Positions 9,853 through 19,340 of a stretch of 64,000 nt of DNA are shown here, piece after piece. A program made the translations under genes and the position numbers. Positions within the stretch are counted from its first letter, which is position 1. Every line of letters starts with the position of its first letter. The notes under the pieces were generated by a model. It saw only the letters and a program-made list of their open reading frames with translations, had not been told where the DNA came from and searched no databases. Origin of the DNA: Pelagicoccus mobilis (GTDB lineage Bacteria > Verrucomicrobiota > Verrucomicrobiia > Opitutales > Opitutaceae); the NCBI RefSeq assembly GCF_016595505.1, contig NZ_JAENIL010000022.1, forward strand, positions 52,167-116,166. The letters run 5' to 3'.

Positions 9853-11037
9853 ATGACAAAGCGTAAGAACATCCTCATTTCCACACCGACTCGCCGTGAA
9901 GGGACGCGCCTGATGATTCGAGCCATCGCCGCTTACCCAGACGTATCTCTAAACTGGAGAATCCATATCGATGACGACATGCGGGCAGCTTCGGATGTCG
10001 AATGGCTGTTCTCTCGGGATTGGGATGGAATCGTTCTGAATACAAGCAACCAAGAGATTCCCAAGCAGTGTCAATCGAGAGGAATCCCATGCATAGACAT
10101 CAACGACGAAACAGCTTCGATTCCTGGCATACCCAAAATACGCGCCGACAACCCAGCACTCGCTCATGTAGCCGCCGAACATCTTAGAGACCGCGGCTTT
10201 CGCCATTTCGCCTTTTGCGGATTCAGCGACCAGAGCTGGGCACAAGAACGTAAGCGGGGCTTCTGCGAAGCGGTCGAGCTCTTGGGCTTTTCCGCAGACG
10301 TTTTCGAAACACCCTACCAGGACAACGACAATCAACTGAGGCCAAAGACCGAGTTCGATTGGCACCGCAGCGAAACCGAAAACATTTCGCAATGGCTCCG
10401 AACACTGAAAACACCCGTCGGCATCATGGCCTGCAACGATCTACGCGCCGTTCAAGTCATCGATGCCTGCATAGATCTCGGAGTGCGGATACCGGACGAT
10501 TTCGCGATCGTCGGAGGAGGAAACGAGGCGTTTCGCTGCGAGATTCGACACCCCAGCATTTCAAGCGTCCCAGTGAACTTTCACGAGTATGGGCGATGCA
10601 TCGCCCGCACGATGGAAGCTCTCCTAAACAAACAAACCGACATCCCTCCGGAGCAACTGATCGAACCGACAGACGCAATCCTGCGACAGTCTTCAGATGC
10701 ACTCGCCATAGATGATCCACTCGTCGCGAGAGCTGTCCGCGTCCTACGTGATGCAAACGGAATCGGGATCACCGTTGACCAGCTTGTCAGGGCCGCAAAC
10801 AGCTCCCGAAGCCAGCTGGAGAGAGGCTTTAGAAAATACTTCGGCCATTCACCGCAAACCGAGATTCGGCAATGCCAGGTCACCTACATCAAAGGCCTGC
10901 TCACGGGAACGGACATGACCTTGTATGACATCGCGCTCGTGGTGGGCTTCAAACATCCAGAGTACATGAGCGTTGTATTCAAAAAACTGACCGGCGAATC
11001 GCCTGGCGCCTATCGAGATCGGTTGGCCGGGAGCTAA
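9853..11037 (+). CDS. XylR-like transcriptional regulator: sugar-binding (PBP-like) domain plus AraC-type HTH
   Basis: 394 residues. Residues about 5-280 form a LacI/periplasmic-binding-protein-like sensor (WDGIVLNTSNQEIPKQC, HLRDRGFRHFAFCGFSDQSW, GIMACNDLRAVQVIDAC, VPDDFAIVGGGNE-like region). Residues about 285-394 carry an AraC double HTH ending in DIALVVGFKHPEYMSVVFKKLTGESPGAYR. This is the XylR layout (sugar sensor first, AraC HTH last) rather than LacI. It should bind a small sugar and activate the adjacent locus. It is divergent from the receptor at 5953-9465 and overlaps tail to tail by 4 bp with the sulfatase at 11034. Confidence 0.9.
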   Translation: MTKRKNILISTPTRREGTRLMIRAIAAYPDVSLNWRIHIDDDMRAASDVEWLFSRDWDGIVLNTSNQEIPKQCQSRGIPCIDINDETASIPGIPKIRADNPALAHVAAEHLRDRGFRHFAFCGFSDQSWAQERKRGFCEAVELLGFSADVFETPYQDNDNQLRPKTEFDWHRSETENISQWLRTLKTPVGIMACNDLRAVQVIDACIDLGVRIPDDFAIVGGGNEAFRCEIRHPSISSVPVNFHEYGRCIARTMEALLNKQTDIPPEQLIEPTDAILRQSSDALAIDDPLVARAVRVLRDANGIGITVDQLVRAANSSRSQLERGFRKYFGHSPQTEIRQCQVTYIKGLLTGTDMTLYDIALVVGFKHPEYMSVVFKKLTGESPGAYRDRLAGS

Positions 11038-12842
11038 AAACCATAGACCTCGCCCCGTTCCGCTCCCGCGCCCAAAAACTCGATCGCCTTCAAAGAGTCC
11101 ATCACGCCTCCTTTCGGAGATTCCTCTTCGACAACCAGCCTGAGAGTCGTCTTCCCCTTCGGGAGATAAAGCTTACCGATGGCGTTCTCATATCTGCCAG
11201 TGATCGTTCCCAAGATCTCCCGCTCGCCACAACCGACCCTGATCTTCGCCCCCTTCACCCCCTCTCGAGCGTGCAAGACGACTTCGTACCAACCCTCGGT
11301 GACCACATCCACGAGGTGCGTTTGCCCGTCACCCACACCATCCCAGCCTGTAGTCCAGTGGCTACCGTACTTCACGGAACCCAAAAGAGCAGACGGGGAA
11401 CAGGCAAAAACAAAGCTCGATCGATCAGCACAGGATCCGATTCTAAAGACGGGAGCTTGAAACGCTCGCCCGGATTTTCGGATCCCCTCTAACGTATCCA
11501 AAAGCTGTTTACTCATTAACTGAGCCACTTCCGGCTCAGCCTTGGCGATGTTTCTCAACTCCCGCGGATCCTCACTCAAATCGAACAATTCGATTCGCCC
11601 CCCTCTTCTCACGAGTTTCCGATCTCCAACTCTAAGAGCTAGGTTCTGAATCTGAGGATCCACCGCATCGGGTCCGTTCAAAAAGTCATAACGCCCCCGC
11701 CCACCTTCAGTCTGGGCATGATCAGACGCGATGAACAATGGCCGCTCAGGCAACTCTCCCTGTCCAAACAAGAGCGGTACCAAAGAAATTCCACGCAGAT
11801 CCTTTTCACCAGGTCGCGGTTTTGGAGCTTCCCCCGCAATGGAAAGTAATGTCGGAAAAAGATCCGTTACATGAGCGACGCCTTCTTCAGTTCCAGGTTC
11901 AACACGTCCCGGCCATCTCACTAAAAGCGGGACTCGAATACCATTCTCATAGACCTTGGTCTTCGCTCCACGCAGACCACTCGGGTTCCTTAACTCCCAA
12001 TCCCTTCCTGTGTGATTGGGCAAGTCTTTCCGATCCGAGTTCGCCACAGGACCATTATCAGTAAAGAACAGCACAACGGTGTTCTTCGACTGTCCCGTCT
12101 CCTCAAGCGTCTGCAACACACTGCCAACATTTGCATCGAGCTCTTCAAGCATTCCCGCATACACTGCAAGAGATTCAGTGAAACCTTTATCTCGATATTT
12201 CTGGATACGAGACTCAGGAGCATACCACTTACCGTGGGTTGCCATCATAGAAAGATGCAGGCAAAAAGGGCGACTATCGGAGGCCTTCGATCTCTCGCGA
12301 AGAAACCCCGATGCTTTTTCCGCTAAGGCCTGCCCCATCCATCCTTCTCTTTCGATCATCCCATCTTTGCTGAAAAACATCCCGTCCATATGCCGGTAAA
12401 GGTGAGTCAATTCCGCGACCTCAAATCCCCGGTCCCACGGCAAGTAACCTTCCGACTTCCCACTGTGCCACTTACCGTAGAAAGCCGTCGCGTAACCGAC
12501 ATCCTGTAAACGCTCCGATATCAGTGTCTCATCAAGATTGATATAATCCTGACCACCATGCACTCCCCATACGCCCGTCTCCAAAAAGTGGCGACCGGTA
12601 AGAAAACTGGCACGCGTAGGTGCACAGGTGGGATTTACGTAAAACTGAGTAAACTCGAGAGACTCCGTCCGCAAACGATCCAAATTAGGAGTCTCAAAAA
12701 CCTCCGGATTCATATACCCGAAATCGTCACGACCTTGATCATCAGTCAGAATGATTAGAATATTCGGTCGTTCTTCTCCAACAACAGCACTTGCGAAAGC
12801 AAGTAACACACAAACGTATACGTTAAGTAACCGGACCTTCAT
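11034..12842 (-). CDS. Secreted type-I sulfatase with C-terminal beta-sandwich-like extension
   Basis: 602 residues with a signal peptide (cleavage near ASAVVG, residue 22). The catalytic formylglycine site is PTCAPTRASFLTGR with Cys73, a C-x-P-x-R sequence. Metal-binding residues sit in ILTDDQGRDDFG and FFTDNGPVANSD. The sulfatase fold ends near residue 470. The remaining 130 residues (SSFVFACSPSALLGSVKY onward, with GWYEVVLHAREGVKGAKIRVG) resemble a carbohydrate-binding-type sandwich. It hydrolyses a sulfate ester on a carbohydrate and needs formylglycine-generating enzyme, which is not encoded in this window. The start lies 2 bp after the stop of the preceding sulfatase gene, so the two are co-transcribed. 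Confidence 0.93.
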   Translation of the reverse strand: MKVRLLNVYVCVLLAFASAVVGEERPNILIILTDDQGRDDFGYMNPEVFETPNLDRLRTESLEFTQFYVNPTCAPTRASFLTGRHFLETGVWGVHGGQDYINLDETLISERLQDVGYATAFYGKWHSGKSEGYLPWDRGFEVAELTHLYRHMDGMFFSKDGMIEREGWMGQALAEKASGFLRERSKASDSRPFCLHLSMMATHGKWYAPESRIQKYRDKGFTESLAVYAGMLEELDANVGSVLQTLEETGQSKNTVVLFFTDNGPVANSDRKDLPNHTGRDWELRNPSGLRGAKTKVYENGIRVPLLVRWPGRVEPGTEEGVAHVTDLFPTLLSIAGEAPKPRPGEKDLRGISLVPLLFGQGELPERPLFIASDHAQTEGGRGRYDFLNGPDAVDPQIQNLALRVGDRKLVRRGGRIELFDLSEDPRELRNIAKAEPEVAQLMSKQLLDTLEGIRKSGRAFQAPVFRIGSCADRSSFVFACSPSALLGSVKYGSHWTTGWDGVGDGQTHLVDVVTEGWYEVVLHAREGVKGAKIRVGCGEREILGTITGRYENAIGKLYLPKGKTTLRLVVEEESPKGGVMDSLKAIEFLGAGAERGEVYGF

Positions 12843-12844
12843 AA

Positions 12845-14371
12845 TTAGAATTCTCCAAATCGGTTCTGAAACTCTTGAGTATAAGAGTTAAGGATCCGTT
12901 TCATCTTTTTCAAAGTCCCCGCTTTCTCTGGCTGTGAGGCTAAGTTCTGTCCCTCTCCCGGGTCGTCAGGCAAGTAGTAGAGCTGATCATCATCGAACAA
13001 CCCTGGATGGCGTTTATCAGTACCATAACGCACCGACACCATACCAGCGATCGCATCCCAAGTCGCCTTCTCTCCCTCGTGGTTGTAGAGGTGACGATTC
13101 TCCGGCGTTATTTCTTTCTGAATACGTGTTGGGAAACGAGTCGCTATGTACTTCCAATCCTCAGTAACGACCGCCTTGGTGTAAGCGATTTCAAGAAAGA
13201 GTGACAAACGAACAGACTCCTCCTCGCCATCAAACAAAGGCATCAAATTAGCTCCATCCACAAGGTAGGAATCATCCCTTCTCAAGCCACAGACTTCCAT
13301 GAAAGTTGGCACCCAGTCGATACTGCTAGTAATCGCGTCAATCTCAATTCCAGCCCTGATACGACTTGGCCAGCGAATCAAAGCTGGTGTCCTCGTCCCG
13401 TCATCGTAACACGTCAGCTTTCCCTTTCCGCAGTGATCGCTGATGAAGATCACGATAGTATTCTCCTCAAGGTCTTCCGCTTTGAGTTTGTCGAGAACGG
13501 CTCCCACAGAATCATCCAACCAAGTCAAAGGAGCCGCCGATTCGGGTAGCCCAGCTTCGTCTACTCTGCGCAATACATCCTGGCGGCTCGGTTGCACCTG
13601 CGGAGCTTCGTCGAGAAATCCTGAAGGGGTGATCTTCGGCGAAGACTTCAGCGATGCGAGCGGCGACGGTCCGTGAGGAACCGTGTGGGCAAGGTACAAA
13701 AAGAAAGGCTCTGCTTTGTGCCGCTCGATAAAGTCCAAACCACCCTCTGTGATCCATTCAGGATTATGCTGATGCAGTTCTTCATCCAAATCGAGAGTAT
13801 GCAGATTGTTTACGTACAAACGGGAGACTTCTTGAAAACCAGTTCCGCGTTTCACCTCTTCGACAACTCGTTCGTAGTTACCTAGCATACGCTTCGCCTC
13901 TTCTGGGCTACGCGGATCAGCCCCTGTGGGCAGTTTTTCCTGAAAGCGTTCGTTGCGGGTGTTGTGATGCTTACCAATCAAAGCAGTCGCATACCCAACC
14001 CGATTAAAGCTATGGGCGACAGTCTCTTCGCTTCCTTCCAAGAAGGCGTTCCATCTGATAAATGCGGGTTCACTTTTATCCGGAAACTGCTTCGCAAAGT
14101 CCACACATCGAGACGCGTATCGTCCCGTGAGAAGATTGTATCGACTTGGTGAACACACAGCCGACGGCGTGTAGTACCGTGTCAGTTTCGCCCCGAACTC
14201 CGCTAGACTGTCGATGTTCGGGGTCAGAACATCACCACCATAACAAGCGAGATGCTCGGGACCCAGATCATCAACATGGATCAATACGACATTCGGACGT
14301 TCGCTACTCAACATGAGAGGGCCAGCGAATACAGAAGCAAAAATGAGAGACGCAAATCGGAGCAAATTCAT
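12845..14371 (-). CDS. Secreted type-I sulfatase
   Basis: 508 residues from the ATG at 14371, which begins a good signal peptide (MNLLRFASLIFASVFAGPLM); an in-frame GTG at 14395 would put eight residues before it. The active-site motif is SAVCSPSRYNLLTGR, with Cys73 to be converted to formylglycine. Other sulfatase motifs are VLIHVDDLGPEHLACYG, ALIGKHH and IVIFISDHCGKGKLTCYDDG. It should act in the periplasm or outside the cell on sulfated saccharides. It is second to last in a minus-strand run of sulfatase, SGNH esterase, sulfatase, sulfatase, and abuts the next sulfatase by 2 bp. Confidence 0.92.
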   Translation of the reverse strand: MNLLRFASLIFASVFAGPLMLSSERPNVVLIHVDDLGPEHLACYGGDVLTPNIDSLAEFGAKLTRYYTPSAVCSPSRYNLLTGRYASRCVDFAKQFPDKSEPAFIRWNAFLEGSEETVAHSFNRVGYATALIGKHHNTRNERFQEKLPTGADPRSPEEAKRMLGNYERVVEEVKRGTGFQEVSRLYVNNLHTLDLDEELHQHNPEWITEGGLDFIERHKAEPFFLYLAHTVPHGPSPLASLKSSPKITPSGFLDEAPQVQPSRQDVLRRVDEAGLPESAAPLTWLDDSVGAVLDKLKAEDLEENTIVIFISDHCGKGKLTCYDDGTRTPALIRWPSRIRAGIEIDAITSSIDWVPTFMEVCGLRRDDSYLVDGANLMPLFDGEEESVRLSLFLEIAYTKAVVTEDWKYIATRFPTRIQKEITPENRHLYNHEGEKATWDAIAGMVSVRYGTDKRHPGLFDDDQLYYLPDDPGEGQNLASQPEKAGTLKKMKRILNSYTQEFQNRFGEF

Positions 14372-14477
14372 AGTTCGGAAATGAGGTCCGAGCACTATAG
14401 ATTCCCCAAAGCACCTTCACAATTAGACCATTATCCAAGCTCTTGAGTTTATTTCCGGTGGGTCCAACCCTAGATTC

Positions 14478-15539
14478 TCAGCCTTCGTTCAATATTCTGG
14501 CGAACTCTGCACCCATCGCGTCTCCTAGCTTTTTTGCTCCTTCGACGCTTAGATGGACCGCATCTCGCAAATCATCGAGATTGGTCATGGTCTGCGAATC
14601 GACAAAGTATACCGCGTTGTCACCGGCATCGTTTCGAGACTTCACGATCTCGCGGATCGCCGCTCGGAAGTCTTCCGCCGAGTATCGATCACTCGTTCGC
14701 TTCGAGCTTGTCGTTTTTGTATTCAGCAAACTCATCAAGACGATCTTCGCCTCAGGGTGGATCTCACGCACCACGTCGATCGCCTCGTGCATATCGGAGG
14801 CATATTGGTCCACCGATTTTCCGCGATTCACCCAATCGTTATAACCCCAAAGAATAGCGCATAGATCCAATCGTTCTATCGCCTTCAAGCTTTCCGCCTG
14901 GTACCTGTTCGCATTACTTCCACCGATGGACAGGTTGTAGTACTCGGCGTTCACAGCCTGGGAAGCAACCCATCCCCAGGTCTGGTTTCCGAAGGTCTGC
15001 CCCCTTCCGTGAGTGATACTATCTCCTAAGGTCGCCACCACAGGTCCCTCATGCTGTTCAAGCGAATACAAGGATCCTCCTTCCGGCAACTCGAGTCTGC
15101 GAAAAACCGGATTCGACCAGAGCGGAAAAACGATTTCATACTCAACAATCCCTCCCAGTTCGTCGGAAAGGATCTTCAATCTTCCATCTTCATGGGTTCT
15201 ATATAAATTTTTGAATACACCATTCCTAAAGACTGAGAACAGAGTTCCTGAATCTTCGAATACAAGTTCAACAACGGGGCCGTTCGTTGCGAAACGAATT
15301 GAGACTCCCGCCGTCGTTCTTGCCTTTTGGGAATTGAAACCATGCGTGAGCGGGGTCGCGTCATCCAACAGGTCAGGGGCAAACCTCAGCAACTCCACTC
15401 CCTCCTCACCAAGCTGCGGGTAAGCCGCACCTGAATACACAATCCTCGAATCGTCAGGGGTTACAATCTCCCCCGCCATCAGTGAGGCAGCGCACGCAAA
15501 GAAGAGGCCGAGCAGGAACCATAAGCGCGTTCGTTTCAT
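14478..15539 (-). CDS. Secreted SGNH/GDSL esterase with N-terminal beta-sandwich (CE2/CE20-like layout)
   Basis: 353 residues with a signal peptide ending near SLMAGE. The N-terminal 155 residues are beta-rich (GVSIRFATNGPVVELVFEDSG), followed by an SGNH hydrolase domain: block I ATLGDSITHGRG with Ser174, block II LSIGGSNANR, block III ILWGYNDW and the catalytic DAVHLS near the end. This layout is known from secreted carbohydrate deacetylases, so O-acetyl removal from a polysaccharide is the best guess. It lies 22 bp downstream of a sulfatase gene in the same transcription direction, which points to joint removal of sulfate and acyl groups from one glycan. Confidence 0.87.
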   Translation of the reverse strand: MKRTRLWFLLGLFFACAASLMAGEIVTPDDSRIVYSGAAYPQLGEEGVELLRFAPDLLDDATPLTHGFNSQKARTTAGVSIRFATNGPVVELVFEDSGTLFSVFRNGVFKNLYRTHEDGRLKILSDELGGIVEYEIVFPLWSNPVFRRLELPEGGSLYSLEQHEGPVVATLGDSITHGRGQTFGNQTWGWVASQAVNAEYYNLSIGGSNANRYQAESLKAIERLDLCAILWGYNDWVNRGKSVDQYASDMHEAIDVVREIHPEAKIVLMSLLNTKTTSSKRTSDRYSAEDFRAAIREIVKSRNDAGDNAVYFVDSQTMTNLDDLRDAVHLSVEGAKKLGDAMGAEFARILNEG

Positions 15540-15561
15540 ACGATTGAAGCCTTTCCTAACG

Positions 15562-16968
15562 TTAATAGTCGCGCTTTTTCGACTGTTGCTTGTCTCTCAC
15601 ACTCATCGACTTTTTCCACTCGATGAGCTCCTCGAGCATTCGTGACCTAACTTCAGGCAATTGATTGGAGAGATCGTTATCCTCGCCAACATCCAGAGAC
15701 AAATCATAGAGCTCCACTTTATCTTCAGTGAAGAACTGCATCAGCTTGTACTTACCCTTCCGAAGCACAGCCGCATTAAAGTCACCCGTACTCCTTCGAC
15801 GCCCGGTATCCGAATACCAGAAAAAGCTGCGATCCTCGTTGAAAGATTCACGGCCCAGCAAACCGGGTACAAAACTCTCTCCGTCAACATGAGCATCCGG
15901 CCTTTGCGGTAGATCAAGCATCTCCAATATAGTGGGGAAGTAGTCCATTCCTGTAATGGGAAACTGGAGACTCTTTCCTCCCTCCAATCGTCCCGGCCAT
16001 TTAACGACAACAGGTACGCGCGTGCCGCCTTCGTACATGTGCCCCTTCCCCGCCCTGAGCGGAGAGTTACTGGTCGCTAGCGGTCTCTTGTTCTCCGAAC
16101 CTGAATTAGAGAGCCCGCCATGATCCGACGTGAAGATAACAATCGTGTTTTCGGAAAGCCCCTCCTTCTCCAAACACTCAACAATGCGCCCGAGGCTCTC
16201 GTCCACACTCTCTATCATCGCAGCGTAGATTGCATTGTCCTGATTCACCCTACGACGACCATCGATCCCGAATGCAAACTGCTCGCTCTCAAAGCCGATC
16301 CCCTCGATCTTCTTCTCATAGTAAGCAACTTTCTCTGATTTCCCTTCCAATGGCGTGTGAACACCGTAGTGAGAAAGGTATACAAAAAACGGCTCGTCTC
16401 CATTTTGCTCGATGAAACCTATCGTCTCGTCCGTTAAGCGATCAGTGAGGTACTCACCCTGCGGAGCGTTCAAGACCTCGGGACCGGACAGGTTCTTTTC
16501 CGCAGTGTAAGGAGCAATATAGGTCCCCGGAGCACCGGCGCTTCCCGCTCCGACACTGACATCAAACCCTTGAGCGGACGGGTACCGGTCTTCACTTTTC
16601 CCTAAGTGCCACTTCCCTGCAAAAAAAGTCGTGTATCCATGATCCTTTAACGCTTCCGCAATCGTCACACGTTCTAGCGACATATGGGTTAAACGCTCTC
16701 CCTCCGATTCCGCTCTGCTTGGATGCACGCCACTGATCATCGCATAGCGAGACGGCACGCAACGCGGGAACGCTGCGTACGCCTGCGTTAGCAGAGCTCC
16801 GTCCGCAGCCAACTGGTCCACATTCGGCGTCTCGTAGACCTCCGACCCTGTCAGCGATAGATCGTGGTAACCGAGATCATCGACGAGAAAGAAGACGACA
16901 TTGAGCCTCTCTGCACGCATCGACGCAGCACTTAATAGAACACAGATTAAAATTAGGGGAATCTTCAT
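15562..16968 (-). CDS. Secreted type-I sulfatase
   Basis: 468 residues with a signal peptide ending near SMRAE (residue 20). The formylglycine motif is PRCVPSRYAMISGVHP with Cys70. Typical neighbours are FFLVDDLGYHDLSLTG, TFFAGKWHLGKSE and VIFTSDHGGLSNSG. It resembles arylsulfatase A-like enzymes acting on saccharides. It probably heads the minus-strand operon running through the SGNH esterase and two more sulfatases; the preceding kinase gene ends 105 bp before its start. Exact substrate position cannot be read from the sequence. Confidence 0.92.
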   Translation of the reverse strand: MKIPLILICVLLSAASMRAERLNVVFFLVDDLGYHDLSLTGSEVYETPNVDQLAADGALLTQAYAAFPRCVPSRYAMISGVHPSRAESEGERLTHMSLERVTIAEALKDHGYTTFFAGKWHLGKSEDRYPSAQGFDVSVGAGSAGAPGTYIAPYTAEKNLSGPEVLNAPQGEYLTDRLTDETIGFIEQNGDEPFFVYLSHYGVHTPLEGKSEKVAYYEKKIEGIGFESEQFAFGIDGRRRVNQDNAIYAAMIESVDESLGRIVECLEKEGLSENTIVIFTSDHGGLSNSGSENKRPLATSNSPLRAGKGHMYEGGTRVPVVVKWPGRLEGGKSLQFPITGMDYFPTILEMLDLPQRPDAHVDGESFVPGLLGRESFNEDRSFFWYSDTGRRRSTGDFNAAVLRKGKYKLMQFFTEDKVELYDLSLDVGEDNDLSNQLPEVRSRMLEELIEWKKSMSVRDKQQSKKRDY

Positions 16969-17073
16969 CGTTCGAGCTTCTTAACTTCAGAAGGGGGTAC
17001 TTCGTTTGGGCTTTGCACCACTCCCTGAGCTTACGGAAGTCGTACCCGAAATACAATTACCCGAACGAGCTAG

Positions 17074-19242
17074 TCAGCTTCCCTGAGCTGTCTCGTCCTT
17101 AACAGAAGCAACCACAGTTGTGCCTTCGCCAACCGCACTTTCGATCTTCAGTTCACCGCCCAAGCGTTTCACGCGTTCCCGCATACCTTGAAGTCCGAAA
17201 TGCCCCTCGCTCGGGCCAACCGCCGAAACCGGATCAAACCCCTTTCCATCATCGCAAACGGAAAGACGAACCTCTCCCACCCCAAATTCTAAACGCAGTT
17301 CGATCGATGACGCTTCACCATGCTTAAACGCATTCGTGATCGCCTCCTGGGCTAGGAGTAGAAGATTGCTTCCTACAAAATCCGCCACTTCCCGCTCATC
17401 GCCCGAGACGTTCACCGAAATCGATACCGGCAAGCCAGCGCTACGATTTTCGGCCACTTCCTCCAAGGCTTCAAAAAGGGTCAGCTTGTCGAGCGGATTG
17501 TCTCTGAGATTCCAAATACTCCTCCGCAAGTCCTCGCGGCTCCGCCCTAGCAACTGTCGGGCAAGACTGAGGTGGTGCTGGGACCGCTGGGCATCGTTCG
17601 CCTTCAAGGCATCAGTCGCATCCAGCTGGAGGGCCAAACCAGTCAACGACTGCTCCATAGTATCATGCAAGTCCGCCGCCAATCGCGTCCGTTCTCTCAG
17701 CGACGACTCAAACTCCACCGCGGCGTCGCGCCTGGCCCGCATTTCCTCCGAGAGCTGCTTGCTCCGAATCGCAACCGTGCGGCGCAGCAAAACGATCCAT
17801 CCGACCCCAGCTACAATAACAACAACAGCCACCATCAACACCCTCGCCAATCGTTCATTGGTCCAAATCGAAGCCGGACTCACCACGACCACATTTGACA
17901 AATCGTCAACCAGCAGACTCATCGACTCAGGCTCTGGCCAATCCAAGACCGGCCCGGACTCGGAGTAACTCAATCGGCAAACTCCCGTCGCCTCCAATAC
18001 GCTGCCAACTCTGTAGAGACTTCGGTCAAAGGCATGCCCTTCGCCGAGCAACACAACGGGAACCAGTCCGCCATCAGACTCCAAACTCAAGCGCAGCGGC
18101 TCGCCCTCACGCTGATCGATACTGACGAGCTCACCTCGCAACGATACCAGTATGTCATCGTAATCCCTCTTCGCATCCACCGCCCGCTGAGGTTTGCTCG
18201 CCAAGGCTTCATCCAAGGAAATCAAAACAGGAACCACAGGCTCTCCTTCCCCCAGCTCACGGCAAATCGCATAAAACATCTCAGCCCGATTGTGAGGCAT
18301 GTGCAGAAATCCGGAGGCTTCAACCCGTTCTCCCACCTGCAAGTCCAGCTCGTGACTCGTGTTCACCTTCAAGGCCAAATCACCCGCCTGCAGGTAGAAG
18401 AACTCGCCCGGACTCGAAAGCGTAACCGTCCCTCGAACACGCGTACGGTGCAGCTCCCTCAAGGAAGGATCGAAACTCATCACCTCCGAGAGCTGGGCCA
18501 AACGGACCGAGAACGGATCCTCATTCCCTAGTTCGTCGACTACCAGATCCGCCGGATCGTTGGTATATATGCGGGCCGCCAGAAATTGGCGACGAGCGTT
18601 GAAAAAAGAGAGGCAGACCCCGGTCAGCGTCACCTTCGCATCAATCAATCCCGCCTGTGAATACTCCAAGTCCGCTCCTGCCAGGCGAAAGGTGCACTCA
18701 CCGAACCGGGAGCGAACCCCAAGGCGTAGTTCATTGAAATTCGGCCTCTCGAGAAACTCGACCGCCTGAATGACTCCGCTCACCTGAATTCTTCGGCTAT
18801 CATAATCGCCTGTATTCAACTCATGGATAGAAAGCTCAAGCGGATCCGGAAGGGATCCCTTACCCAGAAAGCGAACCGAAGAGCTCATCACCGAAGGCAG
18901 GTAATTCCCTTTCAAGGTAATCCCCTCGACCTCGACCAGATCTCCCAGCTCCAAGGCAGGCCCTTGTTCGCCAGCTTCCATCTCCTTTCGCCGTACCCAT
19001 ATCCCCGTTCCATCATCAAGCGTGAACGGCATAAGATCCACCGGGTGGGCAAAGCCCGACAGGGAGGTCACCACCCCTCTCAATCGCACCGGCCGGCCCT
19101 CATCCGCCTCCGCCGAACTCATCACGCGGATCTCCGCACAGGTCGTGATCAGTCCTTCCGTTTCTTGGCCAAGACTGCCTCGCACACACAAAAACGCCGA
19201 GAGCACTAGGCTCACCATCAACAGTCTCCGACGAAATGCCAT
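17074..19242 (-). CDS. NarL-type sensor histidine kinase with an extracytoplasmic OB-fold-like sensor array
   Basis: 722 residues from ATG 19242 (MAFRRRLLMVSLVLSAFLCV, signal peptide); an in-frame TTG at 19257 lies just upstream. Residues about 30-440 contain repeated OB-fold-like units, seen as VRLRGVVTSLSGFAHPVDLM, GDLVEVEGITLKGNYLPSVM, RVRGTVTLSSPGEFFYLQAG and GERVEASGFLHMPHNRAEMF. One membrane helix lies near 460-478 (LMVAVVVIVAGVGWIVLL). The HisKA_3 box DLHDTMEQSLTGLAL carries His526, and the ATPase shows QEAITNAFKHGEAS, DDGKGFDP and GHFGLQGMRERV. It should phosphorylate the divergently encoded NarL-type regulator at 19341. Placement between sulfatases and a receptor suggests it senses the glycan or a product. 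The kinase at 35962 has the same layout. Confidence 0.92.
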   Translation of the reverse strand: MAFRRRLLMVSLVLSAFLCVRGSLGQETEGLITTCAEIRVMSSAEADEGRPVRLRGVVTSLSGFAHPVDLMPFTLDDGTGIWVRRKEMEAGEQGPALELGDLVEVEGITLKGNYLPSVMSSSVRFLGKGSLPDPLELSIHELNTGDYDSRRIQVSGVIQAVEFLERPNFNELRLGVRSRFGECTFRLAGADLEYSQAGLIDAKVTLTGVCLSFFNARRQFLAARIYTNDPADLVVDELGNEDPFSVRLAQLSEVMSFDPSLRELHRTRVRGTVTLSSPGEFFYLQAGDLALKVNTSHELDLQVGERVEASGFLHMPHNRAEMFYAICRELGEGEPVVPVLISLDEALASKPQRAVDAKRDYDDILVSLRGELVSIDQREGEPLRLSLESDGGLVPVVLLGEGHAFDRSLYRVGSVLEATGVCRLSYSESGPVLDWPEPESMSLLVDDLSNVVVVSPASIWTNERLARVLMVAVVVIVAGVGWIVLLRRTVAIRSKQLSEEMRARRDAAVEFESSLRERTRLAADLHDTMEQSLTGLALQLDATDALKANDAQRSQHHLSLARQLLGRSREDLRRSIWNLRDNPLDKLTLFEALEEVAENRSAGLPVSISVNVSGDEREVADFVGSNLLLLAQEAITNAFKHGEASSIELRLEFGVGEVRLSVCDDGKGFDPVSAVGPSEGHFGLQGMRERVKRLGGELKIESAVGEGTTVVASVKDETAQGS

Positions 19243-19287
19243 GGGTATAAGTCGCAAAGAACCCCCAAAGTTGCAAGAAATCCCCTA

Positions 19288-19330
19288 TAACCCTATCGAG
19301 CTATAGAAATTTGCCATCATTTACCCTATC
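19288..19330. promoter_or_regulatory. Repeated ACCCTATC in the divergent kinase/regulator promoter region
   Basis: The roughly 100 bp between the two divergent genes contain ACCCTATC at 19290-19297 and again at 19323-19330, 33 bp apart on the same strand. Upstream of the receptor at 20241, ACCCCTAA (20043) and ACCCTACC (20077) form a similar pair 34 bp apart. These resemble NarL-type heptamer sites and may be targets of the regulator encoded here. Confidence 0.35.
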
Positions 19331-19340
19331 ATACTTGAGC